A stretch of DNA of 64,000 bases from Parerythrobacter lutipelagi (GCF_005434975.1 NZ_SKCJ01000002.1:310001-374000), one strand, 5' to 3'. Positions 15,743 through 25,583 are shown, counted from the first letter of the stretch. A program made the numbers and translations. Notes: generated from the sequence alone by a model not told the origin.

Positions 15743-18700
15743 ATGGCAGAGATTGATTTTCCAGTCGTCGGGATCGGCGCATCGGCAGGCGGGCTGGAGG
15801 CGCTGCGCTCTCTGTTCGGCGGCTACTCCGGTCTGACCGGGATGGCGTTTGTGGTCGTACAGCATTTGGACCCGACACATGAATCGCTAATGGCACAGCT
15901 GATCGAACGCTACACGGCGATGACGATCAGCCAAGCGACCGGCGGCGAGACGGTCGAGAAGGATCACATTTATGTGATCCCGCCCGGCCACGGGTTGGCG
16001 CTCGATGATGGTGTGCTGGAACTGACCGAATTTAAGGATCCACGCGGGATGCGCCGCCCGATTGACGATTTTTTCGAGAGCCTGGCCGAAGACCGGCGCG
16101 GCAAGGCCGCTTGTGTAATCTTGTCCGGCACCGGCGGAGACGGCAGCCGCGGCTTGCGGGTTATCAAGGAGCATGGCGGACTGTGCATCGCACAAGACCC
16201 GGAGACCGCAGCCTATAATGGCATGCCGGAATCGGCGATTGGCACCGGGCTGGTCGATATCGTCAGCAAGCCTGCAACGATCATCGACGAACTGCGCAAC
16301 TTCTTTGCTCGCGGCACCAATGCCAATGAATTCGAGGAAGAAGCGCACGAAGTTACTGATCATATCGATGACTTGTGCGTGGTTTTGCAGGATGCGGTCG
16401 GACACGATTTCTCGCAGTACAAGCGCACCACGCTCACTAGGCGGATTGCGCGCCGGATGCAGGTTCTCGGCATCGAGTCCGCGAAGGAATATCTCAAGCG
16501 CATACGCGAAGACAGCGATGAATGCGTTGCGCTATTCCGCGACCTGCTGATCAATGTGACACGTTTTTTCCGCGATCCGAACCAGTTCGCGGCACTCAAC
16601 CAGCAGGTGATCGAGCCGCTTGTCGCCAACGCGCGCAATTCGGAAGAACTGCGGGTCTGGGTGCCCGGCTGTTCCAGCGGTGAAGAGGCTTATTCGATCG
16701 CCATGATGTTTGCGGCTGCGGCGGACAAGCATGGCACGCGGCCCTACGTGCAGATCTTCGCGACCGATATCGACGACATGATGCTCGATATCGCGCGATC
16801 CGGTTCCTATCCGCTGTCTGCGCTGAGCGATATCCCGCAGCATCTGCGTGACGCCTATACGGTCGGCGGTGCCGACCGTTTTTCCGTTATTACCCGCATC
16901 CGCGACATGGTTCGCATCAGTTCGCACAATCTGGTGCGCGACCCGCCCTTTTCGAAGATTGATCTGGTGTCGTGCCGAAACCTGCTGATTTACTTCGACG
17001 AGGCGCTGCAAAAACGGATCATCCCGTTGTTCCATTTCGCCTTGAGCGACGAAGGCAAGCTGTTCCTCGGTTCATCCGAGACGGTGGGCCGGTATGACGA
17101 TCTGTTCGACGTTGTCGATCAGCCGTCCCGGCTGTTCAAACGGCGCGATGTGAAAAGCAAATATTCGCTCCAGCTTGGCAGTCCCAAGAGAACGAGAAGG
17201 CCGCGCATCGCGCAACAGAACGGCTCCGATGCGCGTCCGCGCGCCAACGGAACGGAGATCGACGCGCTCCAGATTGTTGCCCAGCGCTATGCGCCAGTCA
17301 GCCTGCTGGTCGATCAGGAAGGTACATTGCTCGAACGTTGGGGATCGGCCGGGCGCTATCTCGATTTTCCCGAGCGGCTGGAACGCAATGTCCATGTTCC
17401 GTCTCTGGCCCGACCAGGCCTGCGAGAATTGATCAGCCCTTTGATCAGACAAGTGAAGGAAAGTCGCCGACGCGCCGGGGTGAAGGATGCGAAAATCAAT
17501 ACCGATTTTGGTATGCTGGAGGCGCGCGTGGTGTGCGAGCCGGTGAGCGACGGCACTTATCTTCTCGTCATCGAGGAAACGAGCTCGCTCATCCCGAAGG
17601 GAGACGATTTCGACGATTTCGATGTCGAGGACGGCCAGCAGAAGTTTCTCGAAGAGGAACTGCAGGCGACCCGCCACCGGCTGCGTTCGACCGTCGAGGA
17701 ACTGGAGACGACCAACGAGGAGCTGAAATCATCGAACGAAGAAATGATGTCGATGAACGAGGAGCTTCAGTCCACCAACGAAGAGCTGACAACGGTCAAC
17801 GACGAGCTGAAGAACAAACTCGATCAGCTGGTGATCGCGAATTCGGATCTGAAAAACTTCTTCGACAGCACGCAGCTTGGCGTGCTGGTTGTCGACAGCA
17901 GTTTGAAACTGCGCAGCTTCACGCGGGCTGCGGCAAAGATATTCCCGCTCAAAGATGAGCATGAGGGCGCGGACCTGGCTTCGCTTCCGACTTTACTCGA
18001 CAGCAACGAGTATCTCGCGCTGGCGCAGAAAGCGGCTGCCGGGGGCGATACGCAGGAAACGCGCATCAATGCGAGCGAGCTGGGAACCGAGTATTTCGTG
18101 CGGGCGATCCCTTACCGCAGACTCGACGGGGAACTCGACGGGGCAACTCTGGTGATCACCGATGTGACTCAGGCTTTGCTGATGGAGCGCGATCTGCGCG
18201 AAGAGCGCGAGCGGCTGCGCCTGGCGCTTGAAGTGGCAAAGATCGGCGTGTGGGAATACGAGCCGGAGACCGACATCACCGTGCTCGATGCGACCGAGCG
18301 GGAACTGCTCAATATTCCCGAGGGCGAGGGCGACACGATGGAGCCGATAATCGCGTCTCTGCCGCCCGAAGACCAGGCCAGAGTGAACAAGTCTCTCCGC
18401 CAGGCGATGGAAGGGACACGCAATTTCGACGAGCACTTCCGTTTGCCGCTCGAAGATGGCTCCTATCGCTTTCTGCACGGCATGGGGCGCGCAATCGAAA
18501 GCCAGGGCAAGAAGAAATTCATCGGCGTGACGATCGATGTGAGCGCGGAACGGGCGCTGCTCGATCAGCGTGAACTTATGATCCGCGAAATGAACCACCG
18601 GGTGAAGAACCTGTTCTCGGTGATCAGCGCAATGGTCTCGATCGCCAGCAGAGAGGCCGGGACGATAGAGATGTTCGCCGACGATTTGCGCGGCCGTATT

Positions 18701-19147
18701 TTCGCATTGGGCCGGTCGCATTCCCTGACCACCAAGACCGACCACGGCGGTTCCGGTGCGGTCACCTTGCAGGAATTGGTCGAGACTGTGGTCCAGCCGA
18801 GCAAGTCGGAACAGAAGCTGCTCATCTCAGGTCCTGAGACGGGCATCGCCAACAGCCAGATTACCTCTCTAGCGCTGATCCTGCACGAATGGGCGACCAA
18901 TGCGACGAAATACGGTGCCCTGTCAGAGCCAACGGGCGAGCTGGCGGTCGATTGGACTGTTGCGGGGGATCAGGTGGAGCTGTCCTGGCGCGAGAAATCC
19001 ACCGGCGAGAACGGCAATGCAGAAAACAGCACCGGCTTCGGAACGCGTCTGGTCGCCGCAGCGGCAAGGCAGCTTGGCGGCGTGGTCGAAGCCGAGGCTG
19101 CTGACGGGCGCTATGAAACCCGCATGAAGTTCACACTCGACAGGTAA
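15743..19147 (+). CDS. CheB-CheR-PAS-HWE hybrid histidine kinase
   Basis: The 1134-residue multidomain protein has a CheB methylesterase-like domain at about 5-190 (S14 in GIGASAGGLEAL, VVQHLDPTHESL, and a GTGGDGSRGL aspartate segment). A CheR methyltransferase domain covers about 210-470 (NVTRFFRD, VPGCSSGEEAYSIAMMF, SCRNLLIYFD). A coiled coil of repeated EEL/NEEL units follows around 640-695, then PAS domains at about 695-930. The kinase end has H952 in MNHRVKN, LHEWATNATKYGAL as the N-box, and LSWREKS, the W-x-E that defines the HWE subfamily. No transmembrane segment is evident. It probably receives input from the adjacent LOV protein and signals to a receiver such as the one at 19161. 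Confidence 0.87.
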   Translation: MAEIDFPVVGIGASAGGLEALRSLFGGYSGLTGMAFVVVQHLDPTHESLMAQLIERYTAMTISQATGGETVEKDHIYVIPPGHGLALDDGVLELTEFKDPRGMRRPIDDFFESLAEDRRGKAACVILSGTGGDGSRGLRVIKEHGGLCIAQDPETAAYNGMPESAIGTGLVDIVSKPATIIDELRNFFARGTNANEFEEEAHEVTDHIDDLCVVLQDAVGHDFSQYKRTTLTRRIARRMQVLGIESAKEYLKRIREDSDECVALFRDLLINVTRFFRDPNQFAALNQQVIEPLVANARNSEELRVWVPGCSSGEEAYSIAMMFAAAADKHGTRPYVQIFATDIDDMMLDIARSGSYPLSALSDIPQHLRDAYTVGGADRFSVITRIRDMVRISSHNLVRDPPFSKIDLVSCRNLLIYFDEALQKRIIPLFHFALSDEGKLFLGSSETVGRYDDLFDVVDQPSRLFKRRDVKSKYSLQLGSPKRTRRPRIAQQNGSDARPRANGTEIDALQIVAQRYAPVSLLVDQEGTLLERWGSAGRYLDFPERLERNVHVPSLARPGLRELISPLIRQVKESRRRAGVKDAKINTDFGMLEARVVCEPVSDGTYLLVIEETSSLIPKGDDFDDFDVEDGQQKFLEEELQATRHRLRSTVEELETTNEELKSSNEEMMSMNEELQSTNEELTTVNDELKNKLDQLVIANSDLKNFFDSTQLGVLVVDSSLKLRSFTRAAAKIFPLKDEHEGADLASLPTLLDSNEYLALAQKAAAGGDTQETRINASELGTEYFVRAIPYRRLDGELDGATLVITDVTQALLMERDLREERERLRLALEVAKIGVWEYEPETDITVLDATERELLNIPEGEGDTMEPIIASLPPEDQARVNKSLRQAMEGTRNFDEHFRLPLEDGSYRFLHGMGRAIESQGKKKFIGVTIDVSAERALLDQRELMIREMNHRVKNLFSVISAMVSIASREAGTIEMFADDLRGRIFALGRSHSLTTKTDHGGSGAVTLQELVETVVQPSKSEQKLLISGPETGIANSQITSLALILHEWATNATKYGALSEPTGELAVDWTVAGDQVELSWREKSTGENGNAENSTGFGTRLVAAAARQLGGVVEAEAADGRYETRMKFTLDR

Positions 19148-19160
19148 ACCCCCGCCGCAA

Positions 19161-19511
19161 TTACAAAATGGACTGCAGCGCGCGGGCCAATTCGTCTGTC
19201 GATGCGGGTTTGTCGACCAGTGCAGCACCGGCAAACTCCGTGCGCAGTTCCTTATGCCCGCTGTCCGCACTGACGAACACGAACGGGCAGCCGCATTCCT
19301 GCAGGGCCCTTGCGAGTGGCCACACCGGTGTTCCGCCAACATCTATATCGAGCAATGCAGCATCCGGCGTCTCTTTTTCGAGACATGACAATGCTGTTTC
19401 TATGTCGGTGCAATCGCAGAACACCTCGTAACCAAGGTCCTCTACCGTCATCGTCAGATCGAGCAGCACAAGCGCTTCGTCGTCGACAATCATGATCTTT
19501 TGCATTTTCAT
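19161..19511 (-). CDS. single-domain response regulator
   Basis: The 116-residue protein is a stand-alone receiver: MIVDDEALVLLDL with the acidic pair, DAALLDIDVGG with the phosphoacceptor Asp, FVFVSADSG, and VDKPAS with the conserved Lys. No DNA-binding domain is present. It is convergent with the HWE kinase gene (13 bases between stops). ATGs at 19511, 19505 and 19493 are possible starts and none has a strong ribosome-binding site. A GGAAC-N16-CGTT promoter lies just upstream, tying it to the general stress response. Single-domain receivers often act with HWE kinases as phosphate shuttles or sinks; that role here is inferred. Confidence 0.87.
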   Translation of the reverse strand: MKMQKIMIVDDEALVLLDLTMTVEDLGYEVFCDCTDIETALSCLEKETPDAALLDIDVGGTPVWPLARALQECGCPFVFVSADSGHKELRTEFAGAALVDKPASTDELARALQSIL

Positions 19512-19527
19512 AGGTGGTGCAGCAAGA

Positions 19528-19552
19528 AACGTAGAGTTCGCAATCAGGTTCC
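19528..19552 (-). promoter_or_regulatory. candidate EcfG (general stress response) promoter
   Basis: On the minus strand GGAAC (19552-19548) and CGTT (19531-19528) are separated by exactly 16 bases, matching the alphaproteobacterial EcfG consensus GGAAC-N16/17-CGTT. Transcription would start about 10 bases before the first ATG of the receiver gene. Confidence 0.65.
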
Positions 19553-19653
19553 GGTCTGAAACTAAAAAATGTTATAGAGTTTGGGTTCTTCTCGCTCTCC
19601 CTCCCGTAAGCTAGGGTGGACATATCTTCGTAAGAACAAGAAAGGCCGCCTGC

Positions 19654-20430
19654 ATGACCCGTCCAGATCGCTTCACCGGCAAGACTGTAATCGTAACCGG
19701 CTCGTCGATGGGTATCGGCGAAGCGATTGCGCGGCGGTTCCACGGCGAGGGGGCCAATGTGGTGCTCAACTCGCGCAAGGCCGAGGATTGCGAGAAAGTT
19801 GCGGCCTCGCTTGGGAATGACCGCGTGCTGGTGGTGCCGGGCGATGTTTCGTCATCGGCATTTGCCAGTGAAATCGTCGAGCAGACGGTCGCGGCATTCG
19901 GCGGGATCGACGTGCTCGTCAACAATGCCGGGGTCGGGCGCACCGGGCGTCTGGCCGATGCCGACGATGCGCTGATCGACATGATCATCGACATCAACCT
20001 CAAGGGCGTTCTCTATCTCACGCGCGAAGCCTTGCCGCATCTGCTCAAGACCGGGGGCAATGTGATCAACATTTCCAGCGTCTCCGGCCTCGGCGCGGAC
20101 TGGGGTCTCGGGGTCTACAATGCGTCCAAGGGCGGCGTGTGCAATCTCACCCGCGCAATGGCGCTCGAATTCGGCAGCCAGGGCGTGCGCGCCAATGCGG
20201 TGTGCCCGTCGATGACCCGATCCGACATGACCACCGGTGTGACGGAAAGCGAGCAGGCGATGAAGATGCTGGCGAACCGGATGCCGCTGGGCCGCGCGGC
20301 GGAGCCGGACGAGATCGCCGGACCAGTGCTGTTCCTCGCCAGCGACGATGCGGTGTTTGTCAACGGCGTGAACCTGCCGGTCGATGGCGGTGTTACCGCG
20401 TCGAGCGGGCAGCCCAACTTCTTCGGCTAG
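19654..20430 (+). CDS. SDR family oxidoreductase
   Basis: The 258-residue protein is a classical short-chain dehydrogenase/reductase. It has the cofactor-binding TGSSMGIGEAIARRF (residues about 16-30), NNAGVG, the catalytic Ser in INISSVSG, and YNASKGG with the catalytic Tyr and Lys. The family usually reduces or oxidises hydroxyl/keto groups with NAD(P)H; substrate specificity cannot be read. AACAAGAAAGG lies before the ATG. It is a single gene, convergent with the DUF4424 gene. Confidence 0.88.
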   Translation: MTRPDRFTGKTVIVTGSSMGIGEAIARRFHGEGANVVLNSRKAEDCEKVAASLGNDRVLVVPGDVSSSAFASEIVEQTVAAFGGIDVLVNNAGVGRTGRLADADDALIDMIIDINLKGVLYLTREALPHLLKTGGNVINISSVSGLGADWGLGVYNASKGGVCNLTRAMALEFGSQGVRANAVCPSMTRSDMTTGVTESEQAMKMLANRMPLGRAAEPDEIAGPVLFLASDDAVFVNGVNLPVDGGVTASSGQPNFFG

Positions 20431-20469
20431 GCTTTTCCCAATGGCGCGGGTCGCCTGGCGGGGGCGGCC

Positions 20470-21480
20470 TTAGTCCTCGATATCGTAAAAGCTGACGAGT
20501 AAAATATCGAGATCGCGTTCCGGTTCGAAGTTCTGCTTCACCACTTCGAATTGCGTCGGGCTGATTTTCCTCACCCCGTCCATGCAGAAGCTGACCAGAT
20601 TGCCCGGCTCGCCCTTGTCCACCACCAGCCGGAATTCCTTGATCGGGCCGAGCCAGTTGGCGCCGCTCTTCAGTACGTAGCCGAGCCATGTTTCTCCGTA
20701 ATAGGTGACTTTGCCTTCGGGGCTGGCGCGTAACTTGCGGTCGACCCCGGCGAGGAAACTGTCGTCGGTGCACCATTTGTCGCGGTAGTCCTGAATGCCT
20801 TCGGGATAGGATTCGCGGTTTGACGGATAGAGCATCCCGCCCACACTGCCACCAACCAGCGGGGTGTAGCGGTGGCTGACGCTGACAGTGGATTTGGCCG
20901 GGAAGACCTGCTTGCGCACGACACTCCGCCGGACCTGCCATGCGGGCTGAACTCGCAAAATGCCGTAATCATCGTGGCCTTTGAGCAGGCCCAAGCCCTC
21001 AAGCCGCTTTTTCTCTGTATCGGGCAGGTCCGACAGGCTCTCTTCGAAGTCGTAGTCGCGGAACCAGTAGAGCGGCCAGCCCTCTGCAGCGATGAGATCG
21101 GTCACATCGCGCGTGCCCAAAATTGCCCGATCGGCAATCTCATAATCGACCTTTTCGCCATTCACCGTGGTGGTGAATTCGAGCTCGTCCCAATCAGGAT
21201 AAGAGTAATACTCGCTGTAGGATTCCGCATCGGGCTGCGCGGGCAGGGGAAATGCGATCAGAACTTCACGGTCTTCGGGCGCGTGGTTGGTATAGGTGTA
21301 ATCGACCCGCACTTCATCGGCTGAAATGAACAGGTCTTCCCGGTCCATCGAGATCGCTGCGTTGCTCTTTAACACCAGACCGCCGAGCGCCCATTCGGCC
21401 TCGCTGTCATTGGCCCGGGCCGGGGCCGAACTCGCAACTGCGAAGAGCGCGATGGCGGAGAAGGCGGCGGCGAGTTTCAT
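20470..21480 (-). CDS. DUF4424-type secreted protein
   Basis: The 336-residue protein has a signal peptide (KLAAAFSAIALFAVASSAPARAND). The body matches my recollection of the DUF4424 family: GGLVLKSNAAISMDREDLFIS near the N-terminus, VDYTYTNHAPEDREVLIAFPLP, and a Trp/Tyr-rich centre. The family has no known biochemical role; periplasmic location is inferred from the signal. The frame stays open about 1 kb further upstream, across the divergent phosphate-transporter gene, but only the part from ATG 21480 with the signal peptide looks real. It is a single gene. Confidence 0.78.
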   Translation of the reverse strand: MKLAAAFSAIALFAVASSAPARANDSEAEWALGGLVLKSNAAISMDREDLFISADEVRVDYTYTNHAPEDREVLIAFPLPAQPDAESYSEYYSYPDWDELEFTTTVNGEKVDYEIADRAILGTRDVTDLIAAEGWPLYWFRDYDFEESLSDLPDTEKKRLEGLGLLKGHDDYGILRVQPAWQVRRSVVRKQVFPAKSTVSVSHRYTPLVGGSVGGMLYPSNRESYPEGIQDYRDKWCTDDSFLAGVDRKLRASPEGKVTYYGETWLGYVLKSGANWLGPIKEFRLVVDKGEPGNLVSFCMDGVRKISPTQFEVVKQNFEPERDLDILLVSFYDIED

Positions 21481-21672
21481 CAAGGGCAGACTATCCAGCT
21501 GCTCGTTCCGCGCAAGCGCCATGTTTGCGGCAGGTTGCGGGCGGCCGTGATTGCGCGCCAGCGGGTAATCTGTAACCAGCGCGCGGCTTGCCGCGAACAG
21601 AGAAACGAGTCGACGCACTTTACAAGCTGGCGGACCACGGTCACAGGCCTTGCAACAGGGGACAATTCCATC

Positions 21673-22668
21673 ATTATCATCGCCTTGCTGGCATTCGCCG
21701 CGCTTTTTCTTGCCTTCAGCAATGGCGCAAACGACAATTTCAAAGGCTTCGCGACGGTCTGGGGCTCCGCGTCGCTCGGCTATCGGCGGGCATTGCTGCT
21801 TGCGACGCTGGCAACCGTCCTCGGGGGGATTGCCTCGGTGGTGATTGCCGACGGACTCGTCGCGCAATTCTCCGGCAAGGGACTGGTGGGTGACGAGCTC
21901 GCCAACACGCCGGGCTTTGCCCTGTCGGTGGCCGGTGGGGCGGCGATCACGGTTATTCTCGCCACCCGCAGCGGCTTCCCGATCTCGACCACCCATGCGC
22001 TGGTCGGCGGGCTGGTCGGGGCCGGACTGGCGCAGAGTTCGGATGGCGTCGACCTCGGCAATCTCGGCCAGGGGTTCGTCCTGCCGCTGCTGACCAGCCC
22101 GTTCATTTCGGCCGCGCTCGCGTTTCTGGCCTATTTCGTTCTGCGGCAGGTGCGCGGGCGGCGAAAGGTGGAAACCGAGCATGCCGAAGCGGAAGCGGGC
22201 GAACATGGGAAGGACCACAAGACGCCGGTACTCGACACCGTGCATTACCTTTCCGCAGCCACAATCTGCTTCGCGCGCGGGGTCAACGACACACCCAAGA
22301 TCGCGGCCCTGCTGATCGGAACCCGGCTGGTTTCGCCGGATATCTCCGCGCTGGCCGTTGCGCTGGCGATGGCGGTGGGCGGCTGGCTGCTGTCGCGCCG
22401 GGTGGCGGAAACGATGAGCCTCAAACTCAACCAGCTCGATCCGACGCAAGGCGTATCGGCCAATCTTGTGACTGCCGCATTGGTGCTGTTCGCCAGCCGG
22501 TGGGGATTTCCTGTTTCGACCACCCATGTGTCGGTTGGCTCGATCATCGGAACCGGTGCCGGTGCCCGTACGCTCGACCTGTCGGTCGTTCGCAATGTGC
22601 TGTTGAGCTGGGTTGCCACCCTGCCGATCGCTGCGGGTCTGGCCTTCACCCTGGGCATGATTGCCTGA
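21673..22668 (+). CDS. PiT family inorganic phosphate transporter
   Basis: The roughly 331-residue membrane protein has the duplicated PiT signatures SNGANDNFKGFATVWGS near the N-terminus and RGVNDTPKIAALL in the second half, plus paired FPISTTHALVGG and FPVSTTHVSVGS loops. It imports phosphate with a cation. The start is a problem: there is no ATG or GTG near the expected N-terminus. A good AGGGGAC site (21657-21663) is followed at 6 and 9 bases by ATC and ATT codons, just before IIALLAFAALFLAFSNGAND. I place the start at the ATT (21673) provisionally. TTG at 21685 would cut into the first helix, and TTG at 21535 adds a Cys/Arg-rich tail unlike the family. Confidence 0.8.
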   Translation: MIIALLAFAALFLAFSNGANDNFKGFATVWGSASLGYRRALLLATLATVLGGIASVVIADGLVAQFSGKGLVGDELANTPGFALSVAGGAAITVILATRSGFPISTTHALVGGLVGAGLAQSSDGVDLGNLGQGFVLPLLTSPFISAALAFLAYFVLRQVRGRRKVETEHAEAEAGEHGKDHKTPVLDTVHYLSAATICFARGVNDTPKIAALLIGTRLVSPDISALAVALAMAVGGWLLSRRVAETMSLKLNQLDPTQGVSANLVTAALVLFASRWGFPVSTTHVSVGSIIGTGAGARTLDLSVVRNVLLSWVATLPIAAGLAFTLGMIA

Positions 22669-22802
22669 ACGACCGGTAAAAGTCCGTCAACCATACCTAT
22701 TGCCTGACCGGATTCGCCTATAGTCGGCAATCCGTGTAATATAACCTGTCCTAAATCCGGTGCGATTCGTAGCACGCCAGTTGTTTTCTTGGGGAGGAAG
22801 AG

Positions 22803-23531
22803 ATGACGGATATTCGAATTGATGATCTTGCGGGAAAGCCGCTGCTCTATGACCGCTCGGCACCTGGCCACTACGGCACCGGCGGCGTTCCCACACGGCC
22901 CTTTATCAATCAAACCTTCGCCAGCGAATGCGAAGACTGCTTTGTCGAACTGTGCCGGCGGCTCAAGGACGATGCCGGGCTGGAAGTCGACAAGATACTG
23001 ACCGGCGGTGTCAGCCGGGCGGGCAGCGGATCGAGCCTGCATCACCAGAACCGCGCCTTCGACCTCGACGGGTTCCTGTTTGCCGATGGCACCAATTGGG
23101 TTGCAGACACGTTTCCGCAGCGGCCGCAGCTTTACCTCGGGATCGAAGCGGTCTTGCGCAAGCACTTCGGCACGGTGCTGAGTTACGATTACAACCGCGC
23201 GCACCAGGACCATTTCCATTTCGACAATGGCACGGCGGTCAAATTCAAATCAGCGGCGAAGAGCCACGTCATCTTCCTCCAGAACGCGATTGCGCTGGTC
23301 TATCAGATGCCGATCGGGCGCGACGGTGTCTGGGGCCCGCAGACCGACCGGGAGGTCAAGGCGCTGCGGGACCGTTTCGGGATCGGGGCCTTGTCCAGTG
23401 TCAGCAACTGGACGGCACTGCTCGACCAGATCGCGAAAGACGCGATGGAGCAGGAACGCGGCACTGTCGGCGATCCGGAAGATTTCGAGCCCGAAACCTG
23501 CCCGTGCTGCGGACAGCTTCTGCCCTCATAA
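22803..23531 (+). CDS. extensin/M15-like peptidase domain protein with peptidoglycan-binding region
   Basis: The 242-residue protein has no signal peptide. Residues about 25-150 form an extensin/M15-type domain with SSLHHQNRAFDLDGF (H-x6-D metal ligands) and YNRAHQDHFHFDNG. Residues about 160-200 resemble a peptidoglycan-binding repeat (FLQNAIALVYQMPIGRDGVWGPQTD). The extreme C-terminus is acidic and ends with CPCCGQLLPS, a possible metal knuckle. Lack of export signal together with cell-wall-type domains is odd: it could leave the cell by another route or act on another target. GGGGAGGAAG precedes the ATG. It is convergent with typA. Confidence 0.75.
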   Translation: MTDIRIDDLAGKPLLYDRSAPGHYGTGGVPTRPFINQTFASECEDCFVELCRRLKDDAGLEVDKILTGGVSRAGSGSSLHHQNRAFDLDGFLFADGTNWVADTFPQRPQLYLGIEAVLRKHFGTVLSYDYNRAHQDHFHFDNGTAVKFKSAAKSHVIFLQNAIALVYQMPIGRDGVWGPQTDREVKALRDRFGIGALSSVSNWTALLDQIAKDAMEQERGTVGDPEDFEPETCPCCGQLLPS

Positions 23532-23569
23532 CTCCTGCCCACATTAGGGACGACTCCGTCCGTCCTGGC

Positions 23570-25393
23570 TTACGCAGCTTCGTTTTTGCGTTTCGCCTTC
23601 TTGCGCTCGTGCGGGTCGAGCAGGGCTTTGCGCAGGCGGATGCTTTCCGGCGTCACTTCGACCATCTCGTCGTCTTCGATATAGGCGATTGCCTGTTCCA
23701 GCGTCATGACGCGCGGCGGGGTCAGCTTGATTGCGTCATCCTTGCCGGTGGAGCGGAAGTTGGTCAGCTGCTTGGACTTGAGCGGATTGACTTCGAGATC
23801 TTCCGGCTTGGCGTTCTCGCCGATGATGATGCCTTCATAGATCTTCGCACCGCCGCTGACGAACAGCTCGCCGCGGTCTTCTAGCGCGAACAGCGCATAG
23901 GATGTTGCTTCGCCGCTGGCGTTGGAAATCAGGACGCCGTTCTGGCGGCCGCCGACGAGACCCTTGTAGGGGCCGTATTTCTCGAACAGGCGGTTCATGA
24001 TCCCGGTGCCGCGCGTGTCGGACAGGAATTCGCCGTGATAGCCGATCAGCCCGCGTGACGGCGCGCTGAAGGTGATGCGGGTCTTGCCGATGCCCGACGG
24101 GCGCATTTCAGTCAGCTCGGCCTTACGCTTCTGCATCTTCTCGACGACTGTACCGGAATGTTCGTCATCCACGTCGATCACGACGGTTTCGTATGGCTCC
24201 ATGCGCTTGCCGTCTTCCTCGCGGAACAGGACGCGCGGACGGCTGATGCCGAGCTCGAAGCCTTCGCGGCGCATGGTTTCGATCAGCACGCCCAGCTGCA
24301 ATTCGCCGCGCCCGGCCACTTCGAAGCTGTCTTTGTCGGCGGCTTCGGTGATGCGGATGGCGACGTTGGTTTCCGCTTCGCGGAGCAGGCGGTCGCGGAT
24401 CAGCCGGCTGGTGACCTTGCTGCCTTCACGTCCGGCGAGCGGGCTGTCGTTAACCGAAAAGCGCATGGCCAGTGTGGGCGGATCAATCGGCTGCGCTGCG
24501 ATCGGTGTCTTGACCGAAGGGTCGGCCAGCGTGTTGGCGACTGTTGCCTTTTCCAGACCGGCCAGAGCGATGATGTCACCCGCCTGAGCGCTTTCGACCG
24601 GAACGCGTTCCAGCCCGTCGAAGCTCATCAGCTTGGTGGCGCGGCCGGTTTCGACGACCTTGCCATCCATGTCGATCGCGTGGATCGGATCGTTGACTCT
24701 GATCGTGCCGGACTGGACGCGGCCGGTCAGCACGCGGCCCATGAACGGGTCGCGGTCGAGCAGGGTCGCCAGGAAGCTGAACGGGCCCGAGGTTTCCAGG
24801 CCCGGCGCGGGCACATGCTGGACAATACGCTGGAACAGCGGCTCAAGCGAACCTTCGCGCACGCTGTCTTCTTCGCCGGCATACCCCTCACGCCCTGAAG
24901 CGTAGAGGACGGGAAAATCGAGCTGATCGTCGTCGGCGTCGAGTGAAACGAACAGGTCGAACACTTCGTCGAGCACTTCCTGAGCGCGGCTGTCCGACCG
25001 GTCGATCTTGTTGACGACCACGATCGGGCGCAGGCCGAGCGCGAGTGCCTTGCCCGTGACGAACTTGGTCTGCGGCATCGCGCCTTCGGCACTGTCGACC
25101 AGCAGGATGACCCCGTCTACCATCGACAGGATACGCTCAACCTCGGCGCCGAAATCGGCGTGGCCGGGCGTGTCGACGATGTTGATCCGCGTGTCGTTCC
25201 ATTCGACGCTGGTGCACTTGGCGAGAATCGTGATCCCGCGCTCTTTTTCCAGATCGTTCGAATCCATTGCGCGTTCTTCGACACGCTGGTTCTCACGGAA
25301 GGTGCCGGACTGGCGGAAAAGCTGGTCGACCAGCGTGGTTTTGCCATGATCGACGTGGGCGATGATCGCCACGTTGCGCAGGTTTGCGGACAT
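23570..25393 (-). CDS. typA: translational GTPase TypA/BipA
   Basis: The 607-residue GTPase of the EF-G family binds ribosomes and aids 50S assembly and growth under stress or cold. The G1 motif is AHVDHGKTT near residue 10, switch [11 protein letters not shown], and NKIDRSD the guanine-specificity motif. ERGITILAK and the C-terminal domain [14 protein letters not shown] and [19 protein letters not shown] are distinctive for TypA. Length matches. Start ATG 25393 gives the usual [17 protein letters not shown] beginning; the further open frame upstream is discarded. It stands alone, with a Lys/Arg-rich tail. Confidence 0.93.
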   Translation of the reverse strand: MSANLRNVAIIAHVDHGKTTLVDQLFRQSGTFRENQRVEERAMDSNDLEKERGITILAKCTSVEWNDTRINIVDTPGHADFGAEVERILSMVDGVILLVDSAEGAMPQTKFVTGKALALGLRPIVVVNKIDRSDSRAQEVLDEVFDLFVSLDADDDQLDFPVLYASGREGYAGEEDSVREGSLEPLFQRIVQHVPAPGLETSGPFSFLATLLDRDPFMGRVLTGRVQSGTIRVNDPIHAIDMDGKVVETGRATKLMSFDGLERVPVESAQAGDIIALAGLEKATVANTLADPSVKTPIAAQPIDPPTLAMRFSVNDSPLAGREGSKVTSRLIRDRLLREAETNVAIRITEAADKDSFEVAGRGELQLGVLIETMRREGFELGISRPRVLFREEDGKRMEPYETVVIDVDDEHSGTVVEKMQKRKAELTEMRPSGIGKTRITFSAPSRGLIGYHGEFLSDTRGTGIMNRLFEKYGPYKGLVGGRQNGVLISNASGEATSYALFALEDRGELFVSGGAKIYEGIIIGENAKPEDLEVNPLKSKQLTNFRSTGKDDAIKLTPPRVMTLEQAIAYIEDDEMVEVTPESIRLRKALLDPHERKKAKRKNEAA

Positions 25394-25583
25394 CGGATGT
25401 ATGCTTTCGGTTTGGCAGCGCGCAATTGTGCAGCGCAATATTCGTGCGCGCCCCTAGCCGAGCGAGGCGCCGGGGGCAAGGGGCAGACGTGCACGGCCAA
25501 TCGCTCGGAAGAAGACTTTTGCCCTGCGCAAGTATTTCAGGTAATATCCTTCGCCGACGTAGTATTCCCCAGGGGGAGAGAGA

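Noticed and set aside
21481-22527. N-terminal extension of the DUF4424 frame (about 350 residues)
   Set aside because: It is antisense to the phosphate transporter, rich in Arg/Gln/Gly, and the true signal peptide starts at 21480.
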